A DNA stretch of 64,000 nt from Pseudomonadota bacterium (GTDB lineage: Bacteria > Pseudomonadota > Alphaproteobacteria > Rhizobiales > Devosiaceae). The position numbers and the translations under genes are program-made. This document shows positions 7,826 to 16,488 of this stretch, in pieces; positions within the stretch are counted from its first letter, which is position 1, and the number at the start of each line of letters is the position of its first letter. The stretch lies in assembly GCA_023388175.1 (NCBI GenBank), contig JAEWGT010000002.1, forward strand, positions 124,001 to 188,000, written 5' to 3'. Under the pieces are notes generated by a model. It was not told the DNA's origin. It saw only the letters and a list, made by a program, of their open reading frames with translations, and did not search any database.

Positions 7826-8665
7826 TCAGTGTGAATGCGTATTGTCCTCATTGCGTTCGGCTCGAACGCTATTGCCACCGGCAAAGCTGAGCCGCACCCG
7901 CGCCGCCTCGCTGGGCGGCAATGACAGACGCGTATCAAAGGTTGCACGCTCACCCGCCATCAGATCGCGCACGCGCGGGGTGACGCTCCATTCATAGACG
8001 GCGCTGCCATGCTCATCGAGCAGGCTGACCACGACGGGCGGAACGCGCGTCGGCTTTGCCGTCAAGCCGACGATCTGCGCCGAAACCATCAGCACGTCAT
8101 TGCCGTCCGACAAGGTCTTGAGCGTCTCGAGATTGGAAAAATCCAGCCCCACCACATTCACGCCAAGGCCAACCGCATCATAAAGCCCGGCCAGATCCGG
8201 ATAGCGCTCCACCAGATGCACGCGAGCAAAATATGCGCCGCTCACCATGCCGACCAGCAGCAGCACGCCGGCCACACGCGCGGCGCGTCGCAGCCGGGCC
8301 AGCGGCAGGCGGGAAATCATGGCGCTTTGCCTTTTGCTGAAATCGGCCTGGCGCTTTTTCATTTCCGCGGCATTGGGCACGGGCTTTGCCGCATCGTCCC
8401 TTGCCGGCCTGGCGGTATTGGCCTTCTCGGCAGCAACAGTTTTTTCTTCGCTCGCCATGGCCTCGTCGAGCGCATCCTCGGCCATGACATCAAACAGTCT
8501 GTCGGGCTCGGTCGGCTCTCCCGCCGGCTCAGGCGGCGAGGCCGGCAACGGACTTTGATCCCATGCCAGATGGCAATGGGCACACTGCACCTTGCGGCCT
8601 GCCGATCCGATGGCCTCATAGGTCACCTGATACTTGGTCTGGCAATGGGGGCAGGTGATGATCAT
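7826..8665 (-). CDS. Zinc-ribbon membrane protein (MJ0042-type / DUF3426-like)
   Basis: The protein (279 residues) opens with a zinc ribbon: CPHC at residues 5-8 and CAHC near 29-32. A long charged linker follows, then one transmembrane helix (about 133-152, AGVLLLVGMVSGAYFA), then a C-terminal beta-rich domain that resembles DUF3426. Such proteins often sit beside ftsEX in Rhizobiales; here it is divergent from ftsE across 200 bases. Function unknown. The gap 8666-8865 must hold both promoters, but I see no clear -35/-10 pair. Confidence 0.85.
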   Translation of the reverse strand: MIITCPHCQTKYQVTYEAIGSAGRKVQCAHCHLAWDQSPLPASPPEPAGEPTEPDRLFDVMAEDALDEAMASEEKTVAAEKANTARPARDDAAKPVPNAAEMKKRQADFSKRQSAMISRLPLARLRRAARVAGVLLLVGMVSGAYFARVHLVERYPDLAGLYDAVGLGVNVVGLDFSNLETLKTLSDGNDVLMVSAQIVGLTAKPTRVPPVVVSLLDEHGSAVYEWSVTPRVRDLMAGERATFDTRLSLPPSEAARVRLSFAGGNSVRAERNEDNTHSH

Positions 8666-8865
8666 CAGGCGGCCGGTACCTCGTCTGGGCGTAGCGCGAC
8701 CCTAGCGCCGGGGGGTTAAAACTCCTCAAACCGGCCGCAGATCAAAATTATGCCGCTTTCCACGGCGCAAAGCCTTGCAGGGGCAGCACCGGGCGCCGCC
8801 GCTGCTATGATGCGCCCCATTGATTCGCCGTTGCACGCTGCCGAACCAGCTGGGGAGCAGACTTT

Positions 8866-9528
8866 TTGATCGAGTTTTCCGATGTCGGCCTGCGCTACGG
8901 CAATGGCCCCGAAATCCTCAGGGATCTGACATTCTCCATCGAGCCTGGCTCGTTTCATTTTCTCACCGGCCCTTCGGGCTCCGGCAAGACCAGCCTGTTG
9001 CGTCTGCTGCTTCTGGCGCTGAAACCAAGCCGCGGCCGCGTGACCATGTTTGGCGAGGATGTCGGCAATCTCGATCAGGACCGGCTTTTGCAGATGCGCC
9101 GTCATATCGGCATCGTCTTTCAGGAATTTCGCCTGCTCGATCACCTGACCACATTCGAGAACGTCGCCCTGCCCCTGCGCGTTCTGGGTCAACCCGAAAG
9201 CGAATATCGCCCCAATGTCACCGAATTGCTGGAATGGGTCGGCCTTGGCGAGCGCATGCACGCGCTGCCCACCCTGCTGTCCGGCGGCGAGAAGCAGCGA
9301 GCGGCCATTGCCCGGGCCGTCATCGCCCGGCCCAAGGTTCTGCTGGCCGACGAGCCCACCGGCAATGTCGACCCCGACCTGTCCAGCCGGCTGGTCCATC
9401 TTTTTGCCGAGCTCAACCGCACCCTGGGCATGACCATCATTCTGGCGACACACGAATTGCCGCTGCTCGACCGCTTCTCCTATCCCCGCATGGTGCTCAA
9501 CAAGGGGGAGCTTGCGATTCATGGCTAG
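8866..9528 (+). CDS. ftsE: Cell-division ABC transporter ATP-binding protein FtsE
   Basis: FtsE with FtsX forms a complex that couples the divisome to peptidoglycan hydrolases. The protein (220 residues) starts at a TTG with GGGGAG about 9 bases upstream. Walker A is GPSGSGKTS, the signature is LSGGEKQRAAIARA, and Walker B is VLLADEPTGN. The end overlaps ftsX by 8 bases, suggesting translational coupling. Confidence 0.95.
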   Translation: MIEFSDVGLRYGNGPEILRDLTFSIEPGSFHFLTGPSGSGKTSLLRLLLLALKPSRGRVTMFGEDVGNLDQDRLLQMRRHIGIVFQEFRLLDHLTTFENVALPLRVLGQPESEYRPNVTELLEWVGLGERMHALPTLLSGGEKQRAAIARAVIARPKVLLADEPTGNVDPDLSSRLVHLFAELNRTLGMTIILATHELPLLDRFSYPRMVLNKGELAIHG

Positions 9529-10459
9529 GCATGTGCTTTCCCGATTGTCCCGCCTGCCCCGTCGCAGCGGCACGGCGCCCATCGTCCCCGAGAAAAGCGT
9601 TGCCGGACGCACCCTGCTGCTGCTGATCACCATCATGGCCTTTCTGTCTGCCGTGACACTGGGCGGGGTCGTGCTGGTGCAGAAATCGGCCATTGCATGG
9701 TCCGCCGATGTTGGCCGGGAACTCACCATCCAGATCAGGCCGGTCGAAGGCGAAGTCATGGACAGCAATTTGCGCACTGCCGTATCGCTGGCCCAGTCAA
9801 CGCCGGGCGTGGCCGGGGCCCGCGCGCTGACGCTGGAGGAAAGCCAGGCATTGCTCGAACCCTGGCTCGGCGCCGGGCTCGACCTGTCCGCCATCGCCGT
9901 GCCCCGTCTCATCGTGGTGCAATTGCTCGATCCCGTCGATGCCGATATCGAGCAATTGCAGCGCAATCTCCAGGCCGTCAGGGGCGCGAGCCTGGATACC
10001 CATGCCGCCTGGCGGCAGCAGCTCAATACCATGGCCGGCACCATGGTGCTCTCGGGTCTTCTGGTCCTGGGCCTGATTGGCGTGGCCACGGTGCTCGCCA
10101 TCATTTTCGCCACACGCGGCGCCATGGCGTCCAATCGCGAAATCGTCGATGTGCTGCATTTCATCGGCGCCTCCAACCGCTTCATCGCGGGTGAGTTTCA
10201 GGGCCGGTTTCTGTCCATCGGCCTGCAGGGCGGCTTGCTGGGCACAGTTCTGGCGCTGTTGTTCTTCGCACTGGTCGGCGCCGCCGCCGGCAGCGTGTTG
10301 CCGAGCGAAGCCACCGCCCAGGTCGGCGCCCTGTTCGGTCAGTTCCTCCTGGGCTGGGATGGCGTTGCGGGCATTGCGCTGGTCGTACCGGTAATAGCCG
10401 CACTTACGGCCATCACCTCTCGTGTCACCGTCCGCCGCTACCTCAGCGAAGCATCCTGA
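9521..10459 (+). CDS. ftsX: Cell-division permease-like protein FtsX
   Basis: The protein (312 residues) has a cytoplasmic N-terminus, a first membrane helix (about 28-50), a periplasmic loop, and three further helices in the C-terminal half, including GLLGTVLALLFFALVG. This is the FtsX topology. The ATG at 9521 is chosen because GGGGGAG at 9504-9510 is correctly spaced; the TTG at 9512 is too close. It partners FtsE, encoded just upstream. Confidence 0.92.
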   Translation: MARHVLSRLSRLPRRSGTAPIVPEKSVAGRTLLLLITIMAFLSAVTLGGVVLVQKSAIAWSADVGRELTIQIRPVEGEVMDSNLRTAVSLAQSTPGVAGARALTLEESQALLEPWLGAGLDLSAIAVPRLIVVQLLDPVDADIEQLQRNLQAVRGASLDTHAAWRQQLNTMAGTMVLSGLLVLGLIGVATVLAIIFATRGAMASNREIVDVLHFIGASNRFIAGEFQGRFLSIGLQGGLLGTVLALLFFALVGAAAGSVLPSEATAQVGALFGQFLLGWDGVAGIALVVPVIAALTAITSRVTVRRYLSEAS

Positions 10460-10528
10460 CCAAATCGCTCGCCAAGCGTTCTTGTCCCCGATAGATAGGA
10501 AGCGAGCGGCAAAGGGCCGGGGGAATAT

Positions 10529-11335
10529 ATGCCTTTCAAGACCGCCATACAGGCGATCCGCACGGCGATCTTTTATGTCGTCTTCATCGGCCAGACCATC
10601 ATATTGGCCATAGTGGCCGGAACCGTTGGCATCATAGCGGGCCGAACGCCCTTCGGCTTTGCAATTGCTGCCTATTGGTGCTGGTCCAATGTGAGATTTC
10701 TGCACATCCTGACCGGCATGGGCACCCGGGTCGAAGGCGGCGAGAATATTCCGCCCGGCGGCTGCATTATTGCCTCCAAGCATCAGTCGGACTGGGACAT
10801 ATTCGCAACCTTCCCCCATGTGGGGCGCCCCGCCTTCATCGCCAAGAAGGAATTGATGCGCATTCCCTTCTTCGGCTGGGCTGCGCATTCCCTGGACTGT
10901 ATCGAGATTGACCGTCAACGGGGCGCACAGGCCATTCCGGCCATGATCGCGCAGGCCCGCGCCGCCATCGACAGGGGATGCGGCATTGTCATCTACCCCG
11001 AGGGAACCCGCAAAGCTCCCCTTGCTCCACCCGACTACCGGCAGGGCATTGTGAGGCTCTATACGGAACTCAATGTGCCCGTCGTTCCGGTTGCGCTCGA
11101 TTCCGGTTTCTATTGGGGACGCAACAGCCTGATCATCTGGCCCGGCACTGCCCGAGCGCGGTTTCTGCCAGCCATCGAGCCGGGTCTGCCGCCGGACGTT
11201 TTTCTTGAGCGCCTTCGCCGGACCATCGAAGCCGCCTCTGACGAACTTGCCCTTGAAGCCCTCGCCAAAGGGCTCGACCGGCCCATTGACGCCAGGCTGG
11301 CCGAGCGGATCGAGCAGCTTCATGGTCGCACATAG
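10529..11335 (+). CDS. plsC: 1-acyl-sn-glycerol-3-phosphate acyltransferase (PlsC family)
   Basis: It transfers an acyl chain to lysophosphatidic acid in phospholipid synthesis. An N-terminal membrane helix (about 15-38) precedes the catalytic HQSDWD (HX4D), the substrate-binding FIAKKELMRIPFFGW and YPEGTRK, and the VPVVPVALDSG block. Length 268 residues. It follows ftsX by 69 bases. In many relatives a YdcF-like gene lies between; here it is absent. Confidence 0.92.
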   Translation: MPFKTAIQAIRTAIFYVVFIGQTIILAIVAGTVGIIAGRTPFGFAIAAYWCWSNVRFLHILTGMGTRVEGGENIPPGGCIIASKHQSDWDIFATFPHVGRPAFIAKKELMRIPFFGWAAHSLDCIEIDRQRGAQAIPAMIAQARAAIDRGCGIVIYPEGTRKAPLAPPDYRQGIVRLYTELNVPVVPVALDSGFYWGRNSLIIWPGTARARFLPAIEPGLPPDVFLERLRRTIEAASDELALEALAKGLDRPIDARLAERIEQLHGRT

Positions 11336-11396
11336 CACTATATATTGACTAAAAAGCCATAAAAGACCATATATATAGATAGGACAAGAGCGCGGC

Positions 11397-11425
11397 TTGA
11401 CCTTTGATCAAGTTTGTTCTATTTT
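11397..11425 (+). promoter_or_regulatory. Predicted sigma-70-type promoter of the SOS-like gene
   Basis: TTGACC at 11397-11402 (-35) and TATTTT at 11420-11425 (-10) are separated by exactly 17 bases. The gene start is about 31 bases downstream of the -10. The -10 lies inside the LexA-box match, so a bound repressor would exclude RNA polymerase. Confidence 0.75.
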
Positions 11426-11430
11426 TGTTC
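11416..11430 (+). promoter_or_regulatory. LexA (SOS) box, alphaproteobacterial type
   Basis: GTTC at 11416-11419 and GTTC at 11427-11430 are spaced by exactly 7 bases, the direct-repeat LexA box known for Alphaproteobacteria. It covers the predicted -10 element and lies 26 bases upstream of the ATG at 11456. Confidence 0.8.
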
Positions 11431-11455
11431 TTCTTCTGATTGCAGGGGAACACGC

Positions 11456-11800
11456 ATGAACGCCACCAGTGATCCGGTCCTTGGAACCGACAGTAAAATG
11501 CTCCCGATTGCGGACTGGCAGGGTCGGTCCGGACGGCATTACCTGCTGGCGGGAGAATATCTCCACACCTTCACCATGCGCGAATCCGATCTCTACATCA
11601 TCGCCAGCGGCAGTCAGGTGCTCTGGGTCGGCTCAAGCAGCGATCTGGTCGCCGATCCCAATAGCCGCCGCCGGTTTCGCCTTGCGCTTGATGGCGCCAG
11701 CCAGGCGTTCCGGCTGGACGCGCCCGAAGACAGGTTTGCGGCCACCTGGGATCTTGAAGGCGCAAGTCCTGCGGCATTGCCCATGGTTCAGGCGGCCTGA
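11456..11800 (+). CDS. Hypothetical protein, predicted SOS-regulated
   Basis: This 114-residue soluble protein starts at an ATG with AGGGGAA 6 bases upstream; the upstream in-frame GTT/TTG codons lie in the promoter. It has no signal peptide or membrane helix. A central block (LYIIASGSQVLWVGSSSDLV, then ADPNSRRRFRLALD) looks like a compact alpha/beta domain. I do not recognise a characterised family. The LexA box implies induction after DNA damage. The stop overlaps the converging ChaC gene by 13 bases. Confidence 0.8.
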   Translation: MNATSDPVLGTDSKMLPIADWQGRSGRHYLLAGEYLHTFTMRESDLYIIASGSQVLWVGSSSDLVADPNSRRRFRLALDGASQAFRLDAPEDRFAATWDLEGASPAALPMVQAA

Positions 11801-12357
11801 CGGCGTTCTTCGAGCGCCCGGGCCAGAGCCATCAGGCTTTTGTCCCTGATCCCCAACTGTTCGAGATGACGGGCCGTATTGAGGACGTAGTCGACATTGG
11901 GACCGGCGGTCCCGACACCGGACAGCACCATTGCAACCTGTTCCTCGAAGCTGAGCACGCCGGCATATTGCTCATGCGCCTCGTCCACCACATAGGCCAG
12001 GGCAGACACACGGCGCCCATCGGCGAGACTGACGGGCCGCGTGACATCGCGATAGACCGCCGTCACCAATTCTCTGGCATGCAGATAGGCCAGCACCTGC
12101 GGCCACTGCTCCGCTGCGACCTCGAACGCCATGCCCCGGCAGCAACCGCCCCTGGCAAGGCCGAAAACCAGCCCCGGCCGCTCAGGCGTACCGCGATAGT
12201 GATGCGATATGATCGACAGCGAGCGATGGGCGCCGTGCAGCATGCCCAGCTGCGCGCTGACAAATGAAAATCCCGGATTCCAGATCAGCGACCCATAGCC
12301 GAAGACCCAAAAGCTATTGCTGCTGTCCTGTGCCGTTTCTGCCATAGCCAAACCCAA
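11788..12357 (-). CDS. ChaC-type gamma-glutamylcyclotransferase (second copy)
   Basis: The signature WVFGYGSLIWNPGF lies near residue 18, and the catalytic acid is probably in the ARELVTAVYRD helix. At 189 residues it lacks the long N-terminal extension of the copy at 5230-5949. The TTG at 12357 has a GGGGG upstream at close spacing; an internal ATG at 12345 is the alternative. The gene converges on and overlaps the predicted SOS gene. The divergent neighbour encodes a DUF2125 protein, a common Rhizobiales pairing. Confidence 0.88.
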   Translation of the reverse strand: MGLAMAETAQDSSNSFWVFGYGSLIWNPGFSFVSAQLGMLHGAHRSLSIISHHYRGTPERPGLVFGLARGGCCRGMAFEVAAEQWPQVLAYLHARELVTAVYRDVTRPVSLADGRRVSALAYVVDEAHEQYAGVLSFEEQVAMVLSGVGTAGPNVDYVLNTARHLEQLGIRDKSLMALARALEERRQAA

Positions 12358-12492
12358 ATCACCCCCTAGCCTGCCTTATTCCGCCCAGGATGCAAATAAT
12401 CTTCGGGCGGTTTTGTGATGAGAGCAGTCGCCCGATCCCGTGACCGTGAAAACCCGCTTCTGACCGGCAGGCACCAGCGCTAAGAAGAGACC

Positions 12493-13464
12493 ATGAAAAA
12501 ACGAATCATCATTCTCGGCGCCGTCGTCCTCGCCCTGGTTCTGGCCTGGGTCGGCGCCTGGTATTTCTTTGCCGGACAATTGCGCCAGCAGGTCGAAGCG
12601 CTCGCCATGGCCGATGGCGAAACCACGCCGCAGCTCACCTGCGAGACCCTTGCGATCGGTGGCTTTCCCTTCCGCTTCGACATGCAATGCCTGGGCGCGG
12701 CATTGGTCTCGGGCGATGTCCTGACCGAATTGCCGGAAATTCGCGCCAGCGCCATGGCCTATCGGCCCAACCATATCCTTGCCACGGCCATCGGTCCCGC
12801 CCGCATTTCCGACGCCTTTACCGGGCTGCGCCAGCAACTGTCCTGGGCGGACATCAATGCCAGCTTCCGCTTCGAGAACTGGCGCATCGCCCGCATATCG
12901 ATCATCGGCGATGACTTCGCCTGGACCGATACGCTGTTCGGGGACACCCTTATCGCCAGCACACCGCGCCTTGAACTGCATCTGCTCGACATGCCCGAGC
13001 AGCACGACGGGGAGACCGGGCGCTCGGGCCTTGCCCTGTTTGCGCTCACCCGGGAACTGGTGGCGCCTGGCATCGAACTCACACCCGCCAATGCCGAGAT
13101 CGAGGCTGAATTGACCGGCCTTCCCGATGACATCCGTAACTGGGGCGCTGTGCCGTTCCTGCCGGATTGGCAGCAGGCCGGCGGCCTTCTGCGTCTCGTG
13201 GCCCTCCGCGCCAGCGACGGGACATCCGATCTCAACGCCAATGGCGACCTGCGCCTCGACGCGCAAGGCTATGTTACGGGGGCCATCTCCATCGATTCGC
13301 TGGGCGTCGCCGAGCGCATCGGTCCGATGATCGATGAGCCTTGGCGCACCCTGGTTCTGGGCATGCCGGGAGAGGGCGGGCGGCACAACAACCAGCTCAA
13401 CTTCGCCGGCGGCGGCATGTCATCGGGTCTGGTGCCGATCACCGCGATACCGCCATTGTTCTAA
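12493..13464 (+). CDS. DUF2125 domain-containing membrane-anchored protein
   Basis: The protein (323 residues) has a basic start and one N-terminal hydrophobic segment (about 5-27), so it is likely anchored with the rest in the periplasm. The body begins with the DUF2125 pattern around CETLAIGGFPFRFDMQC. The family is widespread in Rhizobiales next to gamma-glutamylcyclotransferase and tyrC, as here, but has no established function. It converges with tyrC across about 46 bases. Confidence 0.88.
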   Translation: MKKRIIILGAVVLALVLAWVGAWYFFAGQLRQQVEALAMADGETTPQLTCETLAIGGFPFRFDMQCLGAALVSGDVLTELPEIRASAMAYRPNHILATAIGPARISDAFTGLRQQLSWADINASFRFENWRIARISIIGDDFAWTDTLFGDTLIASTPRLELHLLDMPEQHDGETGRSGLALFALTRELVAPGIELTPANAEIEAELTGLPDDIRNWGAVPFLPDWQQAGGLLRLVALRASDGTSDLNANGDLRLDAQGYVTGAISIDSLGVAERIGPMIDEPWRTLVLGMPGEGGRHNNQLNFAGGGMSSGLVPITAIPPLF

Positions 13465-13510
13465 AACAGCGGAGCTGGCGCGACGCTTTGCCTCCGCCAG
13501 ACGGAGGCCT

Positions 13511-14482
13511 CTAGGCGTCGTCGCCGCCGCCATGCTCGCGCACGATAGCGGTTTCCGGCGCGGGCGGTGTCTCATGCGGCCGGCCGAAATCGGGCGCCTT
13601 GGTTTCCTGGCCGGCATCGATGACCGAGCGGCGAATGGCACGGGTGCGGGTGAACAGCGCCTCAAGCGCCTCGCCGTCGCCCGTTCGCACCGCACGCTGC
13701 AGGCGGGACAGGTCTTCGTTGAACCGGCCCAGCATTTCCAGCACGGCATCACGATTGGTCAGGAACACGTCACGCCACATCACCGGATCGGACGCGGCGA
13801 TGCGGGTGAAGTCGCGGAAACCGGAAGCGGAAAACTTGATCACTTCCGATTTAGTGTCAGCTTCGAGATCGGCCACCGTTCCCACGATATTATAGGCGAT
13901 CAGATGCGGGACATGGCTGGTAATGGCCAGGACCATATCGTGGTGGGCTGCGTTCATGCATTCGACATTGCTGCCCAGCCCGCGCCAGAAGGCAGCCAGC
14001 TTCTCGGTATCAGCCGCGGCCACATCCGGTTCCGGCGTCAGCACGCACCAGCGGCCCGCGAACAACTCGGCAAATCCGGCGGAAGGGCCTGAATGCTCGG
14101 TGCCCGCCAGAGGATGGCCGGGAATGAAACTGACGCCTTCAGGCACATGCGGCCCGACGACCCTGATCACATGCTCCTTGACCGAACCCACGTCGGAGAG
14201 GATCGCACCGGGCTCCAGCGCCGGACCAACAATACTGGCCAAAGCGTCATAGGCGCCGACCGGGGCGCAGAGGATGACGAGATCGGCGCCCCGCACCGCC
14301 TCTGCCGCATCCAGCGTGTAGATATCGCCCAGCCCCAGTTCCCTGGCTTCATCAAGCGTATCCTGCCGTCTGGTGGCAATGGATATGACCTCAGCCAGCC
14401 CCTGCCGCCGCGCGGCCAGCGCAATGGACGAACCAATGAGCCCGATACCGATCAGGGCCAGCTTGCGAAAATGTGCGCTCAT
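13511..14482 (-). CDS. tyrC: Prephenate/arogenate dehydrogenase
   Basis: It oxidatively decarboxylates prephenate or arogenate on the way to tyrosine. The N-terminal Rossmann motif is IGIGLIGSSIA. The catalytic His region is FIPGHPLAGTEHSGP, and SHVPHLIAY is the substrate-site helix. The protein (323 residues) ends in a Pro-rich charged tail. The ATG overlaps the hisC stop (ATGA), so the two genes are translationally coupled. Which substrate it prefers cannot be told from sequence alone. Confidence 0.93.
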   Translation of the reverse strand: MSAHFRKLALIGIGLIGSSIALAARRQGLAEVISIATRRQDTLDEARELGLGDIYTLDAAEAVRGADLVILCAPVGAYDALASIVGPALEPGAILSDVGSVKEHVIRVVGPHVPEGVSFIPGHPLAGTEHSGPSAGFAELFAGRWCVLTPEPDVAAADTEKLAAFWRGLGSNVECMNAAHHDMVLAITSHVPHLIAYNIVGTVADLEADTKSEVIKFSASGFRDFTRIAASDPVMWRDVFLTNRDAVLEMLGRFNEDLSRLQRAVRTGDGEALEALFTRTRAIRRSVIDAGQETKAPDFGRPHETPPAPETAIVREHGGGDDA

Positions 14483-15573
14483 TGCGTGTCACCCATGGTT
14501 TTGAGCACGGCGGCGACCGCCCGCATGGCCTCCTCGGATCCGATGGAGATGCGCAACCCATTGTCGATCCCGTATGAGGGGCCAATCTCGCGCACCACAT
14601 AGCCCGCCTCCAGCAGCAGCGCGAAAGCCTTTGCCGCCAGCGCGGCAGTGTCGAACAGCACCATGATGAAATTGGCCTGGCTCGGCAGCACCCGCATGCG
14701 ATTGCTCGAAATCTCTGCCGTCAACCAGTCGCGCCACTGCGCATTATGGTCCTTGAGCCGCTGCGTGAACTCGATATCGCGCGCCGCCGCTGCACCGGCG
14801 ATCTGTGCCGGCAAATTGACATTGAACGGCCCGCGGATGCGATGCAGCGCATCCACCACATGGTCCGGCCCCACCATCCAGCCGATGCGCAGGGCAGCCA
14901 GGCCCATTTTGGAAAAGGTGCGCACCATGACGACATTCTGCTGCTCACGCACCAGATCCAGCCCGATGGAATAGTCCGCCGCCGTCACATATTCGGCATA
15001 GGCGCTGTCGATGACGAGCAGAATATCGGGACGCAGGCCCGCATGAAGACGCCGGACCTCGGAATCGCTCAGATAGGTGCCGGTCGGATTGTTGGGATTG
15101 GCCAGCCAGACCACCTTGGTCTGCGCTGTCACCGCCGCCAGCAGCGCATCGACATCGGCCCGATAATCGCGCTCATCGACCATCACGATACGCGCGCCGG
15201 TCGCCTTGGTGATGATCGGATAGACCGAGAAACCATAGCGGTTCATGACCGCCTCGTCGCCCTCGCCGAGATAGATCTGGGCCAGCAGATGCAGGAGGTC
15301 GTCCGACCCGTTGCCGCAGACAATGCTGGCCGGATCGATGCCATGCACCTCACCCAGCGCTTCCCGCAGCAGCCGCGACGACCCTTCAGGATAGATTTCA
15401 GGATGCGCACTCGCTTCGAGCATGGCCGCCAGCGCCTTGGGACTGGCCCCGAGCGGCGATTCATTGGCGGACAGTTTGATCGCATTGCTGCCCGGCTTGC
15501 CCGATTTACCGGGCAGGTAGGGCGCGATGTCGAGAATGCCGGGCTGGGGAACAGGTCGGATAGGGTCTGACAT
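14479..15573 (-). CDS. hisC: Histidinol-phosphate aminotransferase
   Basis: This fold-type I PLP aminotransferase acts in histidine synthesis and often also on aromatic precursors. ANESPLG, NPNNPTGTY, the DSAYAEY stretch and the PLP lysine in RTFSKMGLAALRIGW are present. Start at 15573 (MSDPIRPVPQPGI) gives 364 residues, the normal length; the upstream extension is low-complexity and overlaps the methyltransferase gene. First gene of the hisC-tyrC operon. Confidence 0.94.
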   Translation of the reverse strand: MSDPIRPVPQPGILDIAPYLPGKSGKPGSNAIKLSANESPLGASPKALAAMLEASAHPEIYPEGSSRLLREALGEVHGIDPASIVCGNGSDDLLHLLAQIYLGEGDEAVMNRYGFSVYPIITKATGARIVMVDERDYRADVDALLAAVTAQTKVVWLANPNNPTGTYLSDSEVRRLHAGLRPDILLVIDSAYAEYVTAADYSIGLDLVREQQNVVMVRTFSKMGLAALRIGWMVGPDHVVDALHRIRGPFNVNLPAQIAGAAAARDIEFTQRLKDHNAQWRDWLTAEISSNRMRVLPSQANFIMVLFDTAALAAKAFALLLEAGYVVREIGPSYGIDNGLRISIGSEEAMRAVAAVLKTMGDTQ

Positions 15574-15653
15574 GATGGTCTTTTTTGCAGGCGGAAAAGC
15601 CGGGCGGACCATAGTGAAACCGGCGGCCAAAGGCAAAACTTCTGTGGCGGCGC

Positions 15654-16385
15654 CTATGAAGAACGCGCGGTCGCCGCCGACAGGCCCGGCACCCGGACAT
15701 AGCGCTCGGCACGCTTGCGGCGCGGAATGGCCGGGAAAGCCTCCTTGCGCGCCCGCACGCATATGACCCCGCTCATCGCCGGACCGAACAGCCGTCCGAA
15801 TCGCTCGAAGAACCGGCGCGATTTCAGCACCAGAGGCGACTGGAAGGGCGGCAGGAACAGGGCGTCGCGCCAGGCAACCGGCACGAAACTATGGTCCCGC
15901 AGCAGCTTTTCCAACTGCCCGCCGGAATAGGGATTGCCCTGACCGAACGGGGTATTGTCCCGCTGCGCCCAGATGCCGCGCCGCCGCGGCACCACGATGA
16001 TGACATGGCCATTGGGCGCCGTGACCCGCCAGAGCTCGCGCATCAGTTCCTCGGCATCGGCGACATGTTCGAGCGCGTGAATGGCGATGGTGAGATCGAC
16101 CGCCGCATCGGTCAGCGGCATTTCGAGGGGGTCGCACAGGACCGTCGCCGATGGCCCCTCGCGCGGCCAGGCCGAAGCGCCCTGCCGCGCCGGCATGAAG
16201 GCGAGTACCCGCTCCGCCTTGTCCAGTGTGAACCGCAGATAGGGCGTGGCAAAGCCCAGACCCAATACGCGCTTGCCACCCAGATCCGCCGCAAGATCGA
16301 CAATCTGGTCGCGCACAAGGGCCCGCGAGATGCGGCCCAGCGGGGATTTGTAATAGTCGATCAGGCGCCGCACATCGATGCTCAT
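15654..16385 (-). CDS. Class I SAM-dependent methyltransferase
   Basis: The protein (243 residues) carries the SAM-binding motif I (KRVLGLGFATPY), a type-11 methyltransferase motif II/III pattern (DLTIAIHALEHVADAEELMRE cut by APNGHVIIVVPRR), and a basic C-terminus. The start at 16385 (MSIDVRRL) is preferred over a GTG 39 bases upstream. It is divergent from gloB, a frequent Rhizobiales arrangement. The methyl acceptor is unknown. Confidence 0.87.
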   Translation of the reverse strand: MSIDVRRLIDYYKSPLGRISRALVRDQIVDLAADLGGKRVLGLGFATPYLRFTLDKAERVLAFMPARQGASAWPREGPSATVLCDPLEMPLTDAAVDLTIAIHALEHVADAEELMRELWRVTAPNGHVIIVVPRRRGIWAQRDNTPFGQGNPYSGGQLEKLLRDHSFVPVAWRDALFLPPFQSPLVLKSRRFFERFGRLFGPAMSGVICVRARKEAFPAIPRRKRAERYVRVPGLSAATARSS

Positions 16386-16488
16386 GCCCCGAGCTTGCCA
16401 AAGCCGGAACAACTTGTCCAACACTTGGCTTGCACACGCGGTGCATGGTCCCTAGCTTGCGCCTCGAACTGAACAAAGGATTTTCGCC

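Noticed and set aside
12376..13386. A 336-codon minus-strand frame
   Set aside because: It opposes the DUF2125 gene, which has a ribosome-binding site, an N-terminal membrane anchor and conserved family context.
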